A DNA stretch of 64,000 nt, from the NCBI GenBank assembly GCA_902569725.1, contig CACFVG010000001.1:29554-93553 (forward strand). Reading direction: 5' to 3'. This document shows, piece by piece, positions 54,776-64,000 of this stretch. The stretch comes from an uncultured Pelagibacteraceae bacterium (lineage in GTDB: Bacteria; Pseudomonadota; Alphaproteobacteria; Pelagibacterales; Pelagibacteraceae). The notes beneath the pieces are model-generated. The model was not told the origin of the DNA. It saw only the letters and a list, made by a program, of their open reading frames with translations, and searched no databases. Within the stretch, counting starts at the first letter, position 1, and each line of letters starts with the position of its first letter. Position numbers and translations under genes: made by a program.

Positions 54776-55231
54776 ATGATGAACATTAGCGATATAAAGA
54801 AGCATATTAATAACAAATCTAGACTAATAGGAGTTGATATAGGTTCTAAAAGAGTCGGTATATCAATTTCTGATGAAAATAGAAAAATTGCTACTGCTCT
54901 AAAAACAATAAATTATGAAAATATTCAAATCTTAATCGATGAGTTAGAAAAAATAATTAATGAAAATAACGTTCATGCTATTATATTTGGAAATCCTAAA
55001 AATATGGATGGTTCAGAGGGCAGTTCATCCCAATCAGTAAAGGATAAAGTAAAATTAATATCGGAAAAAATTAAAATACCAGTATTTTTGTGGGACGAGA
55101 GACTTTCGACAATTGGAGCGTTCAATTTATCTAGTCAGCTAGATGTAAATGTTACAAAAAGAGTAAAAAATATAGATGAAAATGCTGCTGCCTTTATACT
55201 TCAAGGAGTTTTGGATTTTTTAAACAATTAA
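54776..55231 (+). CDS. ruvX: Holliday junction resolvase-like protein RuvX (YqgF)
   Basis: A 151-residue RNase H-fold protein. Known role in E. coli: processing of the 16S rRNA precursor 5' end; a resolvase activity was also proposed. Seen: RLIGVDIGSKRVGISISDENRKIATAL at about 17-43 with the first catalytic Asp, IIFGNPKNMDGSEGSSS in the middle, and FLWDERLSTIGAF with the second acidic pair. Two ATG codons stand in tandem at 54776 and 54779. The pyrB gene follows by about 40 bp. Confidence 0.93.
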   Translation: MMNISDIKKHINNKSRLIGVDIGSKRVGISISDENRKIATALKTINYENIQILIDELEKIINENNVHAIIFGNPKNMDGSEGSSSQSVKDKVKLISEKIKIPVFLWDERLSTIGAFNLSSQLDVNVTKRVKNIDENAAAFILQGVLDFLNN

Positions 55232-55272
55232 GCTTGCATTATTGATGCTCTATAGTTATAGAGTTGGTTTTA

Positions 55273-56211
55273 ATGGCAAATGTAAAAAAAGCTATTAAAA
55301 TCTCACAAAAACACCTACTAGGTATCCAGGATCTATCGATAACTGATGTTAATTTTATTTTATCTGAAGCAAAGCAATTTATTGCTCTAAATAAAAGTAA
55401 AAACAAAAAATTAGATGTTTTAAGAGGAAAAACTCAAATAAATTTATTTTTTGAACCATCAACACGTACGCAAAGTTCATTTGAATTGGCCGGCAAAAGA
55501 TTAGGTGCGGACGTTATGTCAATGAATTTGAATAATTCTGCCATAAAAAAAGGAGAAACATTAATAGATACAGCAATGACTCTTAACGCGATGCACCCTG
55601 ATATAATAGTAGTCAGACACCAGGACTCAGGAGCATCAAATTTATTATCCCAGAAAGTTAAATGTGCTGTACTTAATGCAGGAGATGGAAGAAGAGAACA
55701 TCCAACTCAAGCATTGTTAGATGCGTTAACTATTATCGATAGAAAAAAAAAAATTGAAGGATTAAAAATTGCAATATGTGGAGATATAGTTCATTCAAGG
55801 GTAGCAAGGTCAAATATTTATCTACTAAATATGCTGGGTGCTGAAGTTAATATAATTGCCCCTTCAAATCTAATGCCAAAGGATATTGAAAAGCTCGGTG
55901 TTAACAGTTTTTCAAATATGAAAAAAGGCTTAAAAGATTGTGATATAGTTATGATGCTTAGACTACAAAATGAAAGAATGACTAGTTCTTTTCTTTCATC
56001 AAATAGAGAATACTATGAATATTACGGATTAACTCCAGATAAATTAAATTATGCTAAAGATGATGCATTAATAATGCACCCTGGTCCAATGAATAGAGGT
56101 ATAGAAATCGATACTAAATTAGCTGATGACATAAATAAAAGTGTAATAAAAGAACAAGTCGAACTTGGTGTAGCAGTAAGAATGGCATGTCTTAAAATAT
56201 TTTGTGAATGA
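55273..56211 (+). CDS. pyrB: aspartate carbamoyltransferase catalytic subunit
   Basis: A 312-residue enzyme joining carbamoyl phosphate and aspartate in pyrimidine synthesis. Seen: [24 protein letters not shown] (carbamoyl phosphate site, about 57-80), [31 protein letters not shown], and [11 protein letters not shown] near the end. ATG 55273 is chosen over a TTG nine bases upstream. It overlaps a dihydroorotase-like gene by 4 bp, the pyrB-pyrC' layout of bacteria whose catalytic subunit needs a structural partner. Confidence 0.96.
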   Translation: MANVKKAIKISQKHLLGIQDLSITDVNFILSEAKQFIALNKSKNKKLDVLRGKTQINLFFEPSTRTQSSFELAGKRLGADVMSMNLNNSAIKKGETLIDTAMTLNAMHPDIIVVRHQDSGASNLLSQKVKCAVLNAGDGRREHPTQALLDALTIIDRKKKIEGLKIAICGDIVHSRVARSNIYLLNMLGAEVNIIAPSNLMPKDIEKLGVNSFSNMKKGLKDCDIVMMLRLQNERMTSSFLSSNREYYEYYGLTPDKLNYAKDDALIMHPGPMNRGIEIDTKLADDINKSVIKEQVELGVAVRMACLKIFCE

Positions 56212-57497
56212 TGAAAAAAAAATACTTTTTAAATGCAAATATAATCGACCCTCAAAACTCTATAGATGAAGTTGGTGGCTTAATAATTGATGAAAATGGA
56301 TTAATCGAGGCTGTCGGTAAAAAAGTAAATACAATTAATATACCTTCTAGAGAAAAATACATTGATTTAAAAGGTAAACATATAATCCCAGGAATTGTTG
56401 ATATGAGAGTTTTTGTTGGTGAACCTGGTTTCGAATATAAAGAAAATTTTAGAACATTAAGTGAAGCTTCCTTGTCAGGTGGGGTAACATCTGTAGTAAC
56501 AATGCCCAATACAAATCCTATTATTGATAATGTTTCAATAGTTGATTTTTTAAAAAGAAGGGGAAGAGATAAAGCTAAAATTAATATATATCCAACTGCA
56601 TCTTTAACAAAAAACCTAGAAGGTACAAATATGACTGAATTTGGACTTCTGCAAGCTAAAGGAATTGTAGGGTTTACTGATGGATATAAAACAATTCAAA
56701 ACACAAGATTGATGTCAAGAATTATGAGATCAGCATATGATTTGAATTGTTTGATTATGCAGCACGTTGAAGATAAAGAACTAGCAAAAGATGGAATGGT
56801 AAATGATGGAATTATTTCAACAAAACTAGGTCTACAAGGTATTTCTGATTTAGCAGAAAAAATTATTATTGAGAGAGATTTAACCTTATTGGAAGATTTT
56901 AATTGCAGATATCATATATCTCAAATTTCATCACAAAAATCTCTAGACGTAATCAAAAGAAGAAAAGAAAATGTTGAATTCACATGTGGCGTTTCAATAA
57001 ACAATTTGTCATTAAACGAAAATGATATAGGTGACTTTAGGACATTTTTAAAATTATCTCCACCGCTGAGAACAGAGGATGACAGATTAGCCTTAATCAA
57101 AGGAATAAATAACGATTTGATTGATGTAATAGTTTCAGACCATAAACCTGAAGACGAGGAGCAAAAAAGACTAACATTTGCTCAGGCTTCAACTGGTGCT
57201 TCAGGAATTGAAACACTTCTGCCTTTGGCCCTAGAGCTCTATCATAACGAATCTATAAAACTAAATAAAATAATTAAAGCATTAACATGCAATCCAGCTA
57301 AAATTTTAAAAATAAATAAAGGAAATTTAAGCACTGGTAATAATGCTGATTTTTGCATACTTGATATAAATAAACCTTGGGTAGTTAAAAAAGAAAATTT
57401 AATATCAAAATCTAAAAATACTTCTATTGAAGGAAGAAAATTGCAAGGCAAAGTAACAAATACATTTGTAAAGGGAGAAGAGTTGTTTAAAAATTAA
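56208..57497 (+). CDS. pyrC: dihydroorotase-like protein lacking metal ligands (PyrC'-type)
   Basis: A 429-residue amidohydrolase-fold protein of the class I dihydroorotase type. The usual metal-binding D-x-H-x-H reads D65-M-R67-V-F69, so both histidines are gone, and the later histidine ligand is replaced in YHISQISS (Q239). H186 in MQHVED and D311-H312 remain. An active dihydroorotase is unlikely. In Pseudomonas and some other bacteria such PyrC' subunits are needed to assemble aspartate carbamoyltransferase, and here the gene overlaps pyrB by 4 bp, which fits. A true dihydroorotase should be encoded elsewhere. Confidence 0.88.
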   Translation: MMKKKYFLNANIIDPQNSIDEVGGLIIDENGLIEAVGKKVNTINIPSREKYIDLKGKHIIPGIVDMRVFVGEPGFEYKENFRTLSEASLSGGVTSVVTMPNTNPIIDNVSIVDFLKRRGRDKAKINIYPTASLTKNLEGTNMTEFGLLQAKGIVGFTDGYKTIQNTRLMSRIMRSAYDLNCLIMQHVEDKELAKDGMVNDGIISTKLGLQGISDLAEKIIIERDLTLLEDFNCRYHISQISSQKSLDVIKRRKENVEFTCGVSINNLSLNENDIGDFRTFLKLSPPLRTEDDRLALIKGINNDLIDVIVSDHKPEDEEQKRLTFAQASTGASGIETLLPLALELYHNESIKLNKIIKALTCNPAKILKINKGNLSTGNNADFCILDINKPWVVKKENLISKSKNTSIEGRKLQGKVTNTFVKGEELFKN

Positions 57498-57499
57498 TT

Positions 57500-58078
57500 A
57501 TGGAATTAGTTCTAATTATTTCAATTTCCTACATAATGGGATCTATTCCTTTTGGCCTAATATTAACAAAAATTTTTTTGAATAAAGATATTAGGGAAAT
57601 TGGTTCAGGAAACATAGGAGCAACAAATGTTTTAAGAACTGGCAATAAAGTAATTGGATATTTAACTTTAATATTAGATATTTTAAAAGCTGTGCTTCCA
57701 GTGTTATATATAAAGTTTAATTTTTCAGAATTAATTTATATTACATCGTTATCAGTGTTCATAGGACATGTATTTCCCGTTTGGCTTATGTTCAAAGGAG
57801 GAAAAGGTGTAGCTACATATGTTGGTATATTGATCTCTATTAATTATATATTTGGAATAGTTTTTGTTTTTTCATGGTTTTTAATTTTTTTTATTTCAAA
57901 ATATTCTTCACTTTGCTCAATAATAGCAAGTTTAGTAATTCCAATTTTTGTTTTTTTAAATCCAAATTATGGAAATGAATATTTTTTTATAATAATGTTT
58001 GTTCTAATTTTATATACTCATAAAAAAAATGTTAAACGACTGATAAATAAAGAAGAATCTAAGACTAAAATTTATTAA
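57500..58078 (+). CDS. plsY: glycerol-3-phosphate acyltransferase PlsY
   Basis: A 192-residue membrane enzyme transferring acyl from acyl-phosphate to glycerol 3-phosphate. It acts after PlsX, encoded at 20.5 kb. Seen: about seven hydrophobic segments and the family motifs GSIPFGLILTK, IGSGNIGATNVLRTG, HVFPVWLMFKGGKGVATYVG and the C-terminal HKKNVKRLINKEES. It follows pyrC by 2 bp. Confidence 0.95.
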   Translation: MELVLIISISYIMGSIPFGLILTKIFLNKDIREIGSGNIGATNVLRTGNKVIGYLTLILDILKAVLPVLYIKFNFSELIYITSLSVFIGHVFPVWLMFKGGKGVATYVGILISINYIFGIVFVFSWFLIFFISKYSSLCSIIASLVIPIFVFLNPNYGNEYFFIIMFVLILYTHKKNVKRLINKEESKTKIY

Positions 58079-58117
58079 TTTGACTATTCATCTATTTTTT
58101 GTGTAGTTTCACTAATT

Positions 58118-60676
58118 ATGAATCTTGTCATAGTAGAAAGCCCAGCAAAAGCTAAAACAATCAACAAATATTTAGGTGGTGATTATACCGTTTTAGCAAG
58201 CTATGGGCACATAAGAGATCTTCCATCAAAAAATGGATCTGTAGATCCTGAAGATAAATTTAAAATGATATGGGAAGTTGACAGTTTCTCAAAAAAATAT
58301 TTAAAAGAAATTGCTGATGCTGCAAAGAAATCAGAAAAAATTATTCTTGCAACAGACCCTGATAGAGAAGGTGAAGCCATTGCATGGCATGTTAAAGAGT
58401 ATTTAAAAGAAAAAAAACTTTTAAAGGATAAAAAAATTGAAAGAGTTGTTTTTAATGAAATCACCAAAAAAGCAGTTAATAACGGAATCGATAATCCAAG
58501 AAGTATAGAGGCCAATTTAGTTGATGCTTATATGGCAAGAAGAGCTTTGGATTATTTGGTTGGATTTAATATTTCACCTATCTTGTGGACAAAACTTCCT
58601 GGTTCTAAATCAGCGGGTAGAGTTCAATCTGTTGCATTAAGATTACTAACTGAAAGAGAGCATGAAATAGAACAATTTAAACCTGATGAGTTTTGGACTT
58701 TAAATATAAATTTTAAATCATCGAAAGGGGAAATATTAAATTCAAATGTTGTATTGCTTAATAATTCCAAAATTGAAAAATTCTCATTTAAAAACAAAGA
58801 AGATATAAATAATGCTATAGAATTAATTAAAAAATCAAAATACAAAATTTCAGATATAAGCTCTAAAATATATACAAGAAATCCTCTTGGACCGTTTACC
58901 ACATCTACACTTCAACAAACCTCTTCTAGTAAATTAGGATTCGGAGCTTCAAGAACAATGCAAATTGCGCAAAGATTATATCAAGGTATAGATATTGAGG
59001 GTGATACAGTTGGATTAATAACATATATGAGAACTGATGGTACAAATATATCAAATGATGCGGTTAATGATTTTAGAAATTTTATAAAAGATTCTTATGG
59101 TGATAGTTATTTGCCTAAAGAACCTAATAATTATTCTGGTAAAAAAGCTAAAAATGCCCAAGAAGCACATGAGGCTATTAGACCTACTGATGTTACTAGA
59201 ACACCAGAGTTGATGAAAAAATTCTTAAGTACAGATCAACTTAAACTATATGATTTAATTTGGTCTAGAGCGCTATCATCACAAATGGAACCTGCTAAAT
59301 TTGATAGAAAAACTATTACAATATTATCAAATGATAACTTAAACCAATTTAAATGTTCTGGATCAACTATTAAATTTGATGGATTTTTAAAACTTACAAG
59401 AATTGATGAAAATGATGATGAAAAGATTCTACCAGATGTTATTAAAGAAGAAGTTACAATAAATGAATATATTGATGAACAACACTTTACTCAACCACCT
59501 CCTCGATATTCTGAAGCAAGTCTAGTAAAAAAACTTGAAGAATTAGGAATTGGAAGACCCTCAACATACGCAAGTATTATTTCAGTAATTTCAAATAGAG
59601 GTTATGCAGATGTTATTAATAAAAGATTTTTTCCTACTGATAGAGGAAAATTGTTATCAGCATTCTTAGAAAAACTATTTTCTAAGTATGTAGATTATGG
59701 TTTTACAGCTGGCTTAGAAGATCAACTTGACAATATTACTACTGGTAAAGAAGAATGGATCAAAGTTCTTGATAATTTTTGGAAGGATTTCAATATAAAT
59801 GTATCAAATGTTAAGGAAAAAAGAACACGAGAAGTATTGGATTTATTAAATGAAAGCCTTGGTGAATTAATTTTTGAGTCTGATGAAAATGGAAAAATCA
59901 ATAGAAAATGTAAATTATGCAATATTGGAGAATTAAGTTTAAAGAATAGTTTTAGAGGTGGAGCATTTATAGGTTGTTCTAATTATCCAGAATGTAAATT
60001 TACAAGACCTTTATCTAAGTCTAAAGCAAATGATCAGTTCGCACTTGCTGAACCTAAGTTCATTGGTCAAAATGAAAATGGTAAAGATATATATTTAAAA
60101 AACGGTAGATTTGGACCTTATCTACAATATCAAATGTTAGAAGATGAAACATCAGCCAAAAAGAAAAAGAAGAAGAAGAAAGAAAATGATAATTTAAAAA
60201 ATGTATCTATACCTAAAGGAATAAACATAGATCAAATCGATTTGGAAAAAGCAAAATATTTATGTTCGTTGCCAAAAGTTATAGGTCAACATCCTGATAA
60301 CGGCAAAGATATAACAATAAATTCAGGTAGATTCGGTCCTTATTTAAAATGTGAAAATAAATCTGCAAGATTAGAAAATATTGAAGAATTATTTACTATT
60401 GGTTTAAATAGAGCAATAATATTGATAGCAGAGGCAAAACCTGGAAGAATATCATCATCACTGATAAAAGATTTGGGAGAACATCCTGATGATAAAAAAC
60501 CAATACGAATCATGAAAGGCCAATATGGTCCCTATATCAAGTATAAATCTTTAAACGCAACAATACCTGAGGAAAAAGACCCTTTAGAAATAAATGTGGA
60601 AGATGCATTAATATTAATTGAGAAAAGAAAAGAATACGATAGAAATAAAAAGAATAATAAAAAAAGGAAAAAATGA
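58118..60676 (+). CDS. topA: DNA topoisomerase I
   Basis: An 852-residue type IA topoisomerase that relaxes negative supercoils. Seen: TOPRIM domain at the start (VIVESPAKAKTINKYLG; TDPDREGEAIAWH with acidic DxD), the gated core with the nucleophile tyrosine in LITYMRTDGTNIS near residue 305, one complete zinc finger (CKLCNIGELSLKNSFRGGAFIGCSNYPECKFTRPL at about 605-640), and a Lys-rich repeat region (about 645-852, GRFGPYLQY and GRFGPYLKCE and GQYGPYIKY repeats) in place of further zinc fingers. A run of about ten lysines lies near residue 685. It overlaps the next small gene by 4 bp. Confidence 0.96.
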   Translation: MNLVIVESPAKAKTINKYLGGDYTVLASYGHIRDLPSKNGSVDPEDKFKMIWEVDSFSKKYLKEIADAAKKSEKIILATDPDREGEAIAWHVKEYLKEKKLLKDKKIERVVFNEITKKAVNNGIDNPRSIEANLVDAYMARRALDYLVGFNISPILWTKLPGSKSAGRVQSVALRLLTEREHEIEQFKPDEFWTLNINFKSSKGEILNSNVVLLNNSKIEKFSFKNKEDINNAIELIKKSKYKISDISSKIYTRNPLGPFTTSTLQQTSSSKLGFGASRTMQIAQRLYQGIDIEGDTVGLITYMRTDGTNISNDAVNDFRNFIKDSYGDSYLPKEPNNYSGKKAKNAQEAHEAIRPTDVTRTPELMKKFLSTDQLKLYDLIWSRALSSQMEPAKFDRKTITILSNDNLNQFKCSGSTIKFDGFLKLTRIDENDDEKILPDVIKEEVTINEYIDEQHFTQPPPRYSEASLVKKLEELGIGRPSTYASIISVISNRGYADVINKRFFPTDRGKLLSAFLEKLFSKYVDYGFTAGLEDQLDNITTGKEEWIKVLDNFWKDFNINVSNVKEKRTREVLDLLNESLGELIFESDENGKINRKCKLCNIGELSLKNSFRGGAFIGCSNYPECKFTRPLSKSKANDQFALAEPKFIGQNENGKDIYLKNGRFGPYLQYQMLEDETSAKKKKKKKKENDNLKNVSIPKGINIDQIDLEKAKYLCSLPKVIGQHPDNGKDITINSGRFGPYLKCENKSARLENIEELFTIGLNRAIILIAEAKPGRISSSLIKDLGEHPDDKKPIRIMKGQYGPYIKYKSLNATIPEEKDPLEINVEDALILIEKRKEYDRNKKNNKKRKK

Positions 60677-60837
60677 TAAAAAAATTTGTATTTATATTCT
60701 TGCTTCTGAGTTTGGCCTCATGTGCAACAGTAAAGGAAAAAACTAGTGGTATGAAAGAAATGGGTAATATTGGAAAAGAATGCCCACCAAAAGATGAAAG
60801 AACTTTAAAACATATTTTTTGTAAAGAACCAAAATAA
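60673..60837 (+). CDS. small lipoprotein (54 aa), unknown function
   Basis: Start ATG 60673 overlaps the topA stop (ATGA), end TAA 60835-60837. The product begins MIKKFVFIFLLLSLASCATV: a basic start, hydrophobic stretch and the lipobox LASC with Cys17. The mature part is about 38 residues and contains EMGNIGKECPPKDERTLKHIFC and a second Cys pair. It resembles short lipoproteins often missed in SAR11-like genomes. Function unknown. It lies between topA and ridA. Confidence 0.7.
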   Translation: MIKKFVFIFLLLSLASCATVKEKTSGMKEMGNIGKECPPKDERTLKHIFCKEPK

Positions 60838-60855
60838 AATCCTTTAGTTTGAAAT

Positions 60856-61317
60856 ATGTCATTTGAAAGCAAAATAAAAGAACTAGGTATAGTTTTACCT
60901 AAGGCAGCAGCACCTGTGGGTTCATACGTAGCTACAAAAATAGTTGATAAGCTATTATATATATCTGGACAAATTTCAATTGATGAAAATGGTGAATTAA
61001 TTAAAGGAAAAATTGGAAAAGAATTAAACACTGAGGACGGATACAAAGCTGCTCAAAGATGTGCCTTGAACATTACAGCTCAAGCAAAAAAAGCATGCAA
61101 TGATGATCTATCAAAAATTAAATCTTGTGTTAAATTAACTGGATTTGTAAATTCATCCGATAATTTTGTTGATCAACCTAAAGTCATTAATGGAGCATCT
61201 GACACTATAGTGAAAATTTTTGGTGATAAAGGAATGCATACGAGAGCTGCAGTAAGTTCAAATAGTCTTCCTTTAGGTGTAGCGGTTGAAGTTGATGCAA
61301 TTTTTGAATTGAACTAA
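60856..61317 (+). CDS. RidA/YjgF-family protein
   Basis: A 153-residue protein of the RidA (YjgF/YER057c/UK114) family, forming trimers that hydrolyse reactive enamine/imine intermediates from PLP enzymes such as threonine dehydratase. Seen: IVLPKAAAPVGSYVATKIVDKLLYISGQISID at about 11-42 and the C-terminal RAAVSSNSLPLGVAVEVDAIFEL, where the RidA arginine appears as R in HTRAAV. It is longer than most members (about 128) because of an N-terminal and internal extension. Ends 1 bp before the convergent UDP-glucose dehydrogenase stop. Confidence 0.9.
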   Translation: MSFESKIKELGIVLPKAAAPVGSYVATKIVDKLLYISGQISIDENGELIKGKIGKELNTEDGYKAAQRCALNITAQAKKACNDDLSKIKSCVKLTGFVNSSDNFVDQPKVINGASDTIVKIFGDKGMHTRAAVSSNSLPLGVAVEVDAIFELN

Positions 61318-61318
61318 A

Positions 61319-62617
61319 TTATCTTCCGATACTGTAATAATTAATTTTATCTTTTTTAATTTTTTGAGGTGAATAAATATTTCTCATATCATAAATTGCA
61401 AACTTATTTTTTTTAACAATTTTTTTAAAATTAAGTAGTTTAAATTCATTCCACTCAGTGTGAATAATAATAAGATCACTTTTAAAACATGCTGAAGATA
61501 TACTGTTATAAAATTTAACATTTTTAAATTTATCAAAATCTTTTTTCCTTCCTGATGGATCAAAATATTTTATATTAGCTCCTTTCTTATGTAACTTTGG
61601 TATCATATATAAACTAGATGCTTCTCTCATATCGTCAGTATTAGGTTTAAATGTAACACCTAAAAAAGTAATGTTTTTATTTTTAATTTTGTTATTTAAT
61701 ATTTTTTCAACTCGTTTTGTTAATAATAACTTTCTTTCATTGTTAGATTTTATAACACTTTTTATTATTGAAAGATTAGTATTAAAGTTATTAGCTGTAT
61801 CAACAATAGCTCTTGTATCTTTAGGGAAACAAGATCCACCGTAAGCAGGCCCTGCACGCAAAAACCTATCACCTATACGTTGGTCCAAACCCATACCCAC
61901 AGATACATCTTTTACATTAACGCCAGTTTTTTCGCATAAATTTGCAAGCTCATTAATATAAGAAATTTTTGTAGCTAAAAATGCATTTGATGCATATTTA
62001 ATTAGTTCGGCACCTCTTCTAGATGTATTAAAAAACCTACTAGTTTTTTTAACAATCGGTAAGTACAAAGATTTAAGTATTTTAATAGCTCTCTTACTAT
62101 CTGTTCCAACTACTACTCTATCAGGATAAATAAAATCTCTAATAGCTTCACCCTCTCTTAGGAACTCTGGATTTGATACTACATCGACAAGTTTTCTTTT
62201 TTTTAGATTTTTAAGGATTTTTTCTATTTTATCACCCGTAGAAACCGGAACTGTAGATTTTGTAATTATAATTTTATATTTTTTTATAGATTTTTTTAAC
62301 TCTTTAGCAACCTGAAAAACATATTTTAAATCTGCTGAGTAGCCATTTTTTTTTGTGGGCGTTCCAACACATATAAATATAATATCAGAATTTGATACTG
62401 CATATTTTAGGTCTGATGTGAAGATTAATCTTTTTTGTTTATAATTTTTCTTTAATATTTCTTCTAAACCAGGTTCATAGATTGGAACTTCTCCTGAATT
62501 TAAAGAATTAATTTTTTTTTTATTATTATCTACACAATAAACAGTATTGCCTAAGTCAGAAAAACATACGCCGCTCACAAGCCCAACGTAGCCAGTACCT
62601 ACCATACAAAGTTTCAT
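61319..62617 (-). CDS. UDP-glucose 6-dehydrogenase
   Basis: A 432-residue NAD+ enzyme oxidising UDP-glucose to UDP-glucuronate for surface polysaccharides. Seen: the start MKLCMVGTGYVGLVSGVCFSDLG, STVPVSTGDKIEKIL, NPEFLREGEAIRDF, the catalytic cysteine in GPAYGGSCFPKDTRAI and a GVTFKPNTDDMREA segment. ATG 62615-62617 is the correct start; an upstream frame to 62668 overlaps galU and adds 17 unfitting residues. It overlaps galU by 4 bp, so UDP-glucose made by GalU feeds it directly. Confidence 0.94.
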   Translation of the reverse strand: MKLCMVGTGYVGLVSGVCFSDLGNTVYCVDNNKKKINSLNSGEVPIYEPGLEEILKKNYKQKRLIFTSDLKYAVSNSDIIFICVGTPTKKNGYSADLKYVFQVAKELKKSIKKYKIIITKSTVPVSTGDKIEKILKNLKKRKLVDVVSNPEFLREGEAIRDFIYPDRVVVGTDSKRAIKILKSLYLPIVKKTSRFFNTSRRGAELIKYASNAFLATKISYINELANLCEKTGVNVKDVSVGMGLDQRIGDRFLRAGPAYGGSCFPKDTRAIVDTANNFNTNLSIIKSVIKSNNERKLLLTKRVEKILNNKIKNKNITFLGVTFKPNTDDMREASSLYMIPKLHKKGANIKYFDPSGRKKDFDKFKNVKFYNSISSACFKSDLIIIHTEWNEFKLLNFKKIVKKNKFAIYDMRNIYSPQKIKKDKINYYSIGR

Positions 62618-63429
62618 ATTTTTGAGATCTCGATTGATGATTTTATATAACCTTCGAATGTCCCACAATCTAAGTACTTCCCTTTAAAATTATGACCAAC
62701 AAAAACTTCACCATCATATATTAATCTTCTTATTGAATCGGTGATATGTATTTCTCCACCTTTGCCTCTTTTTTGATTTTGCAATTTTTTAAATATTTTC
62801 TTTGGCAATATATACCGGCCGATAACTGCATTATTAGAAGGTGCTGATTTAATATTTGGTTTTTCAACAACATCATTAATATAAAAATTATTTTTATTTA
62901 TATTATTTTTTTTTGAATATATACCCCATCTATCAACGGTCTTTTTTTTTATTCTCATACTAGCCATTACTGAACATTTTTTTTTTTTATGTATTAGAAT
63001 CATATCTTTTGAGCAATTTTTCTTTATTATTAAATCATCTGGCAACAACATTAAAAAATATTTATCTTTTATTAAATTTTTTGTCTTTAATACAGCATCA
63101 CCAGTTCCTTTCGGATTATTTTGGTAAACAAATTTTATTATTTTTTTATATTTTTTAATTTTCTTATACTCACTAATAATTCTTAAATCTTTTTTTTTTT
63201 TAATTATTTTTTTATAAAAACTATCGTTATAAAAATATTTCTTTATGATTCCTTTTTTTTTTGAGATTATAAAAATTATCTCTTTTATGCCGGCATCTAT
63301 ACATTCATCAATTATATACTCAAGACCTACTTTACCATTTATTGGTAAAAGTTCTTTAGCATAAACACTTGTTAAAGGTAGTAATCTTGTCCCTAATCCT
63401 GCTAGTGGTATTATTGCTTGTCTTATCAT
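62614..63429 (-). CDS. galU: UTP--glucose-1-phosphate uridylyltransferase
   Basis: A 271-residue nucleotidyltransferase making UDP-glucose. Seen: IRQAIIPLAGLGTRLLPLTSVYAKELLPINGK at about 2-33 (nucleotide-binding and Lys for glucose-1-phosphate), QNNPKGTGDAVLK, LLPDDLIIKKN and VVEKPNIKSAPSNNAVIGRYIL. It is shorter than most family members (about 290). Coupled by a 4 bp overlap to the UDP-glucose dehydrogenase gene. Divergent from panC, with 31 bp between starts. Confidence 0.94.
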   Translation of the reverse strand: MIRQAIIPLAGLGTRLLPLTSVYAKELLPINGKVGLEYIIDECIDAGIKEIIFIISKKKGIIKKYFYNDSFYKKIIKKKKDLRIISEYKKIKKYKKIIKFVYQNNPKGTGDAVLKTKNLIKDKYFLMLLPDDLIIKKNCSKDMILIHKKKKCSVMASMRIKKKTVDRWGIYSKKNNINKNNFYINDVVEKPNIKSAPSNNAVIGRYILPKKIFKKLQNQKRGKGGEIHITDSIRRLIYDGEVFVGHNFKGKYLDCGTFEGYIKSSIEISKI

Positions 63430-63460
63430 TAGAATGTATTAATTAAATGAAGTACCATAA

Positions 63461-64000
63461 ATGATAATTTTTAAAAGTATAAATAAATTAAACAAAGAAG
63501 TTAATTTTAAGGCAAACATAGGTTTTGTGCCAACAATGGGCTCATTACATAATGGTCATATTTCACTTATTAAATCATCAAAAAAAAACTGCAAAAAGAC
63601 CTTAGTGAGTATTTTCATAAACCCCTCACAGTTCAATAAAAAAAGTGACCTTCAAAATTATCCAAGAAATTTAAAAAAAGATATTAAGATTCTTAAAAAA
63701 CTTAAAGTTGATTATTTATTAATTCCAAGAATAAAAGAAATTTACAAAAATAATAAGGATAAAAAAATTAAATTAAGTAAAAAAGACAAAATATTATGTG
63801 CATTGTATAGACCAGGACATTTTGAAGGTGTCTTGGCGGTAATTAATCAGTTTTTAAGAAAAATTATACCTAGCGTCATTTTTTTAGGTGAGAAGGATTA
63901 TCAGCAGTTATTTTTAATTAAAAAATTTATTAAAAAAAAATTTAAAGTAAAAGTTTTTTCTTGCAAAACCATTCGTAATAAAAATAAAATTGCTCTATCT
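63461..64000 (+). CDS. panC: pantothenate synthetase (3' part outside window)
   Basis: The first 180 residues of PanC, which condenses pantoate with beta-alanine using ATP. Seen: FVPTMGSLHNGHISLIKSS at about 23-41 with the HxGH nucleotide motif, VSIFINPSQFN at about 49-60, and ALYRPGHFEGVLAVINQF near 115-132, plus IFLGEKDYQQL. The frame is still open at the window edge. Typical length is about 280, so roughly 100 residues lie beyond. The divergent 31 bp gap to galU must hold both promoters. Confidence 0.94.
   Translation, partial: MIIFKSINKLNKEVNFKANIGFVPTMGSLHNGHISLIKSSKKNCKKTLVSIFINPSQFNKKSDLQNYPRNLKKDIKILKKLKVDYLLIPRIKEIYKNNKDKKIKLSKKDKILCALYRPGHFEGVLAVINQFLRKIIPSVIFLGEKDYQQLFLIKKFIKKKFKVKVFSCKTIRNKNKIALS

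Noticed and set aside
62618-62668. Upstream start for UDP-glucose dehydrogenase
   Set aside because: It would overlap galU by 55 bp and add residues before the conserved MKLCMVGTGYVG start.

Overview
The window is a dense, very AT-rich stretch of bacterial chromosome with the hallmarks of a streamlined marine alphaproteobacterium of the SAR11 clade (Candidatus Pelagibacter or a close relative). Grounds: most gene gaps are only a few bases and many genes overlap; proteins are rich in Lys, Ile and Asn; alphaproteobacterial gene orders are present (rplM-rpsI-argC; hppA-thiL-nusB-ribH; lepB-rnc-recO beside acpS, pdxJ and pyrE; bamE / cytochrome c chaperone / rpmF-plsX-ihfA-merR); and there is a complete four-subunit sarcosine oxidase operon plus a putative SAM-V-type riboswitch before a metY-like gene, both known from Pelagibacter. 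The species call is inference from these features.

Layout. 1-3.7 kb: partial nhaA and a zinc-ribbon membrane protein (minus), then tRNA-Pro, a complex I accessory subunit, an SbmA/BacA-like transporter and glpX (plus). 3.7-9.5 kb is the accessory part: tRNA-Glu, a GIY-YIG protein, two glycosyltransferases, a solitary tyrosine recombinase with a dif-like inverted repeat just upstream of its start, two tiny membrane proteins, a structured non-coding RNA of about 180 nt with a strong intrinsic terminator, a small O6-alkylguanine-DNA alkyltransferase, and the only long empty stretch (485 bp). 9.5-14.7 kb (minus): two transporters, hom, a small lipoprotein, argC, rpsI, rplM. 14.8-18.3 kb (plus): two paralogous PLP-dependent sulfhydrylases flanking an alpha/beta hydrolase, with the SAM-V-like element before the second. 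18.3-22.7 kb: ctaA, chorismate mutase, rpmG, a MerR regulator, ihfA, plsX, rpmF, cytochrome c chaperone, bamE.

22.7-32.2 kb (minus): proton pyrophosphatase, thiL, nusB, riboflavin genes ribH/ribB/ribE/ribD, nrdR, glyA, rpiB and an Asp/Asn-hydroxylase-like dioxygenase; then hemB (plus). 33.3-40.6 kb is a ten-gene minus-strand run (dapA, smpB, folK, a compact spoT/relA, pyrE, pdxJ, acpS, lepB, rnc, recO). 40.6-48.6 kb: lytic transglycosylase, a methyltransferase co-oriented with tRNA-Ser, and soxBDAG for sarcosine oxidation to glycine with one-carbon transfer to folate, which fits functionally with the glyA in the window. 48.6-54.7 kb (minus): MATE transporter, trhO, an O-methyltransferase and gatCAB. 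54.8-61.3 kb (plus): ruvX, pyrB, a pyrC-like gene lacking metal-binding histidines, plsY, topA, a small lipoprotein and ridA. 61.3-64 kb: UDP-glucose dehydrogenase and galU (minus), and the 5' part of panC (plus).

Most genes are ordinary core genes. The points most worth following are the unassigned structured RNA before the alkyltransferase gene, the dif-like site beside the lone recombinase, the riboswitch/sulfhydrylase pair, two enzyme genes that have lost catalytic residues (the GTP cyclohydrolase II half of ribB and the dihydroorotase-like pyrC), and the repeated layout in which every RNA gene is followed within 3-9 bases by a protein start codon.
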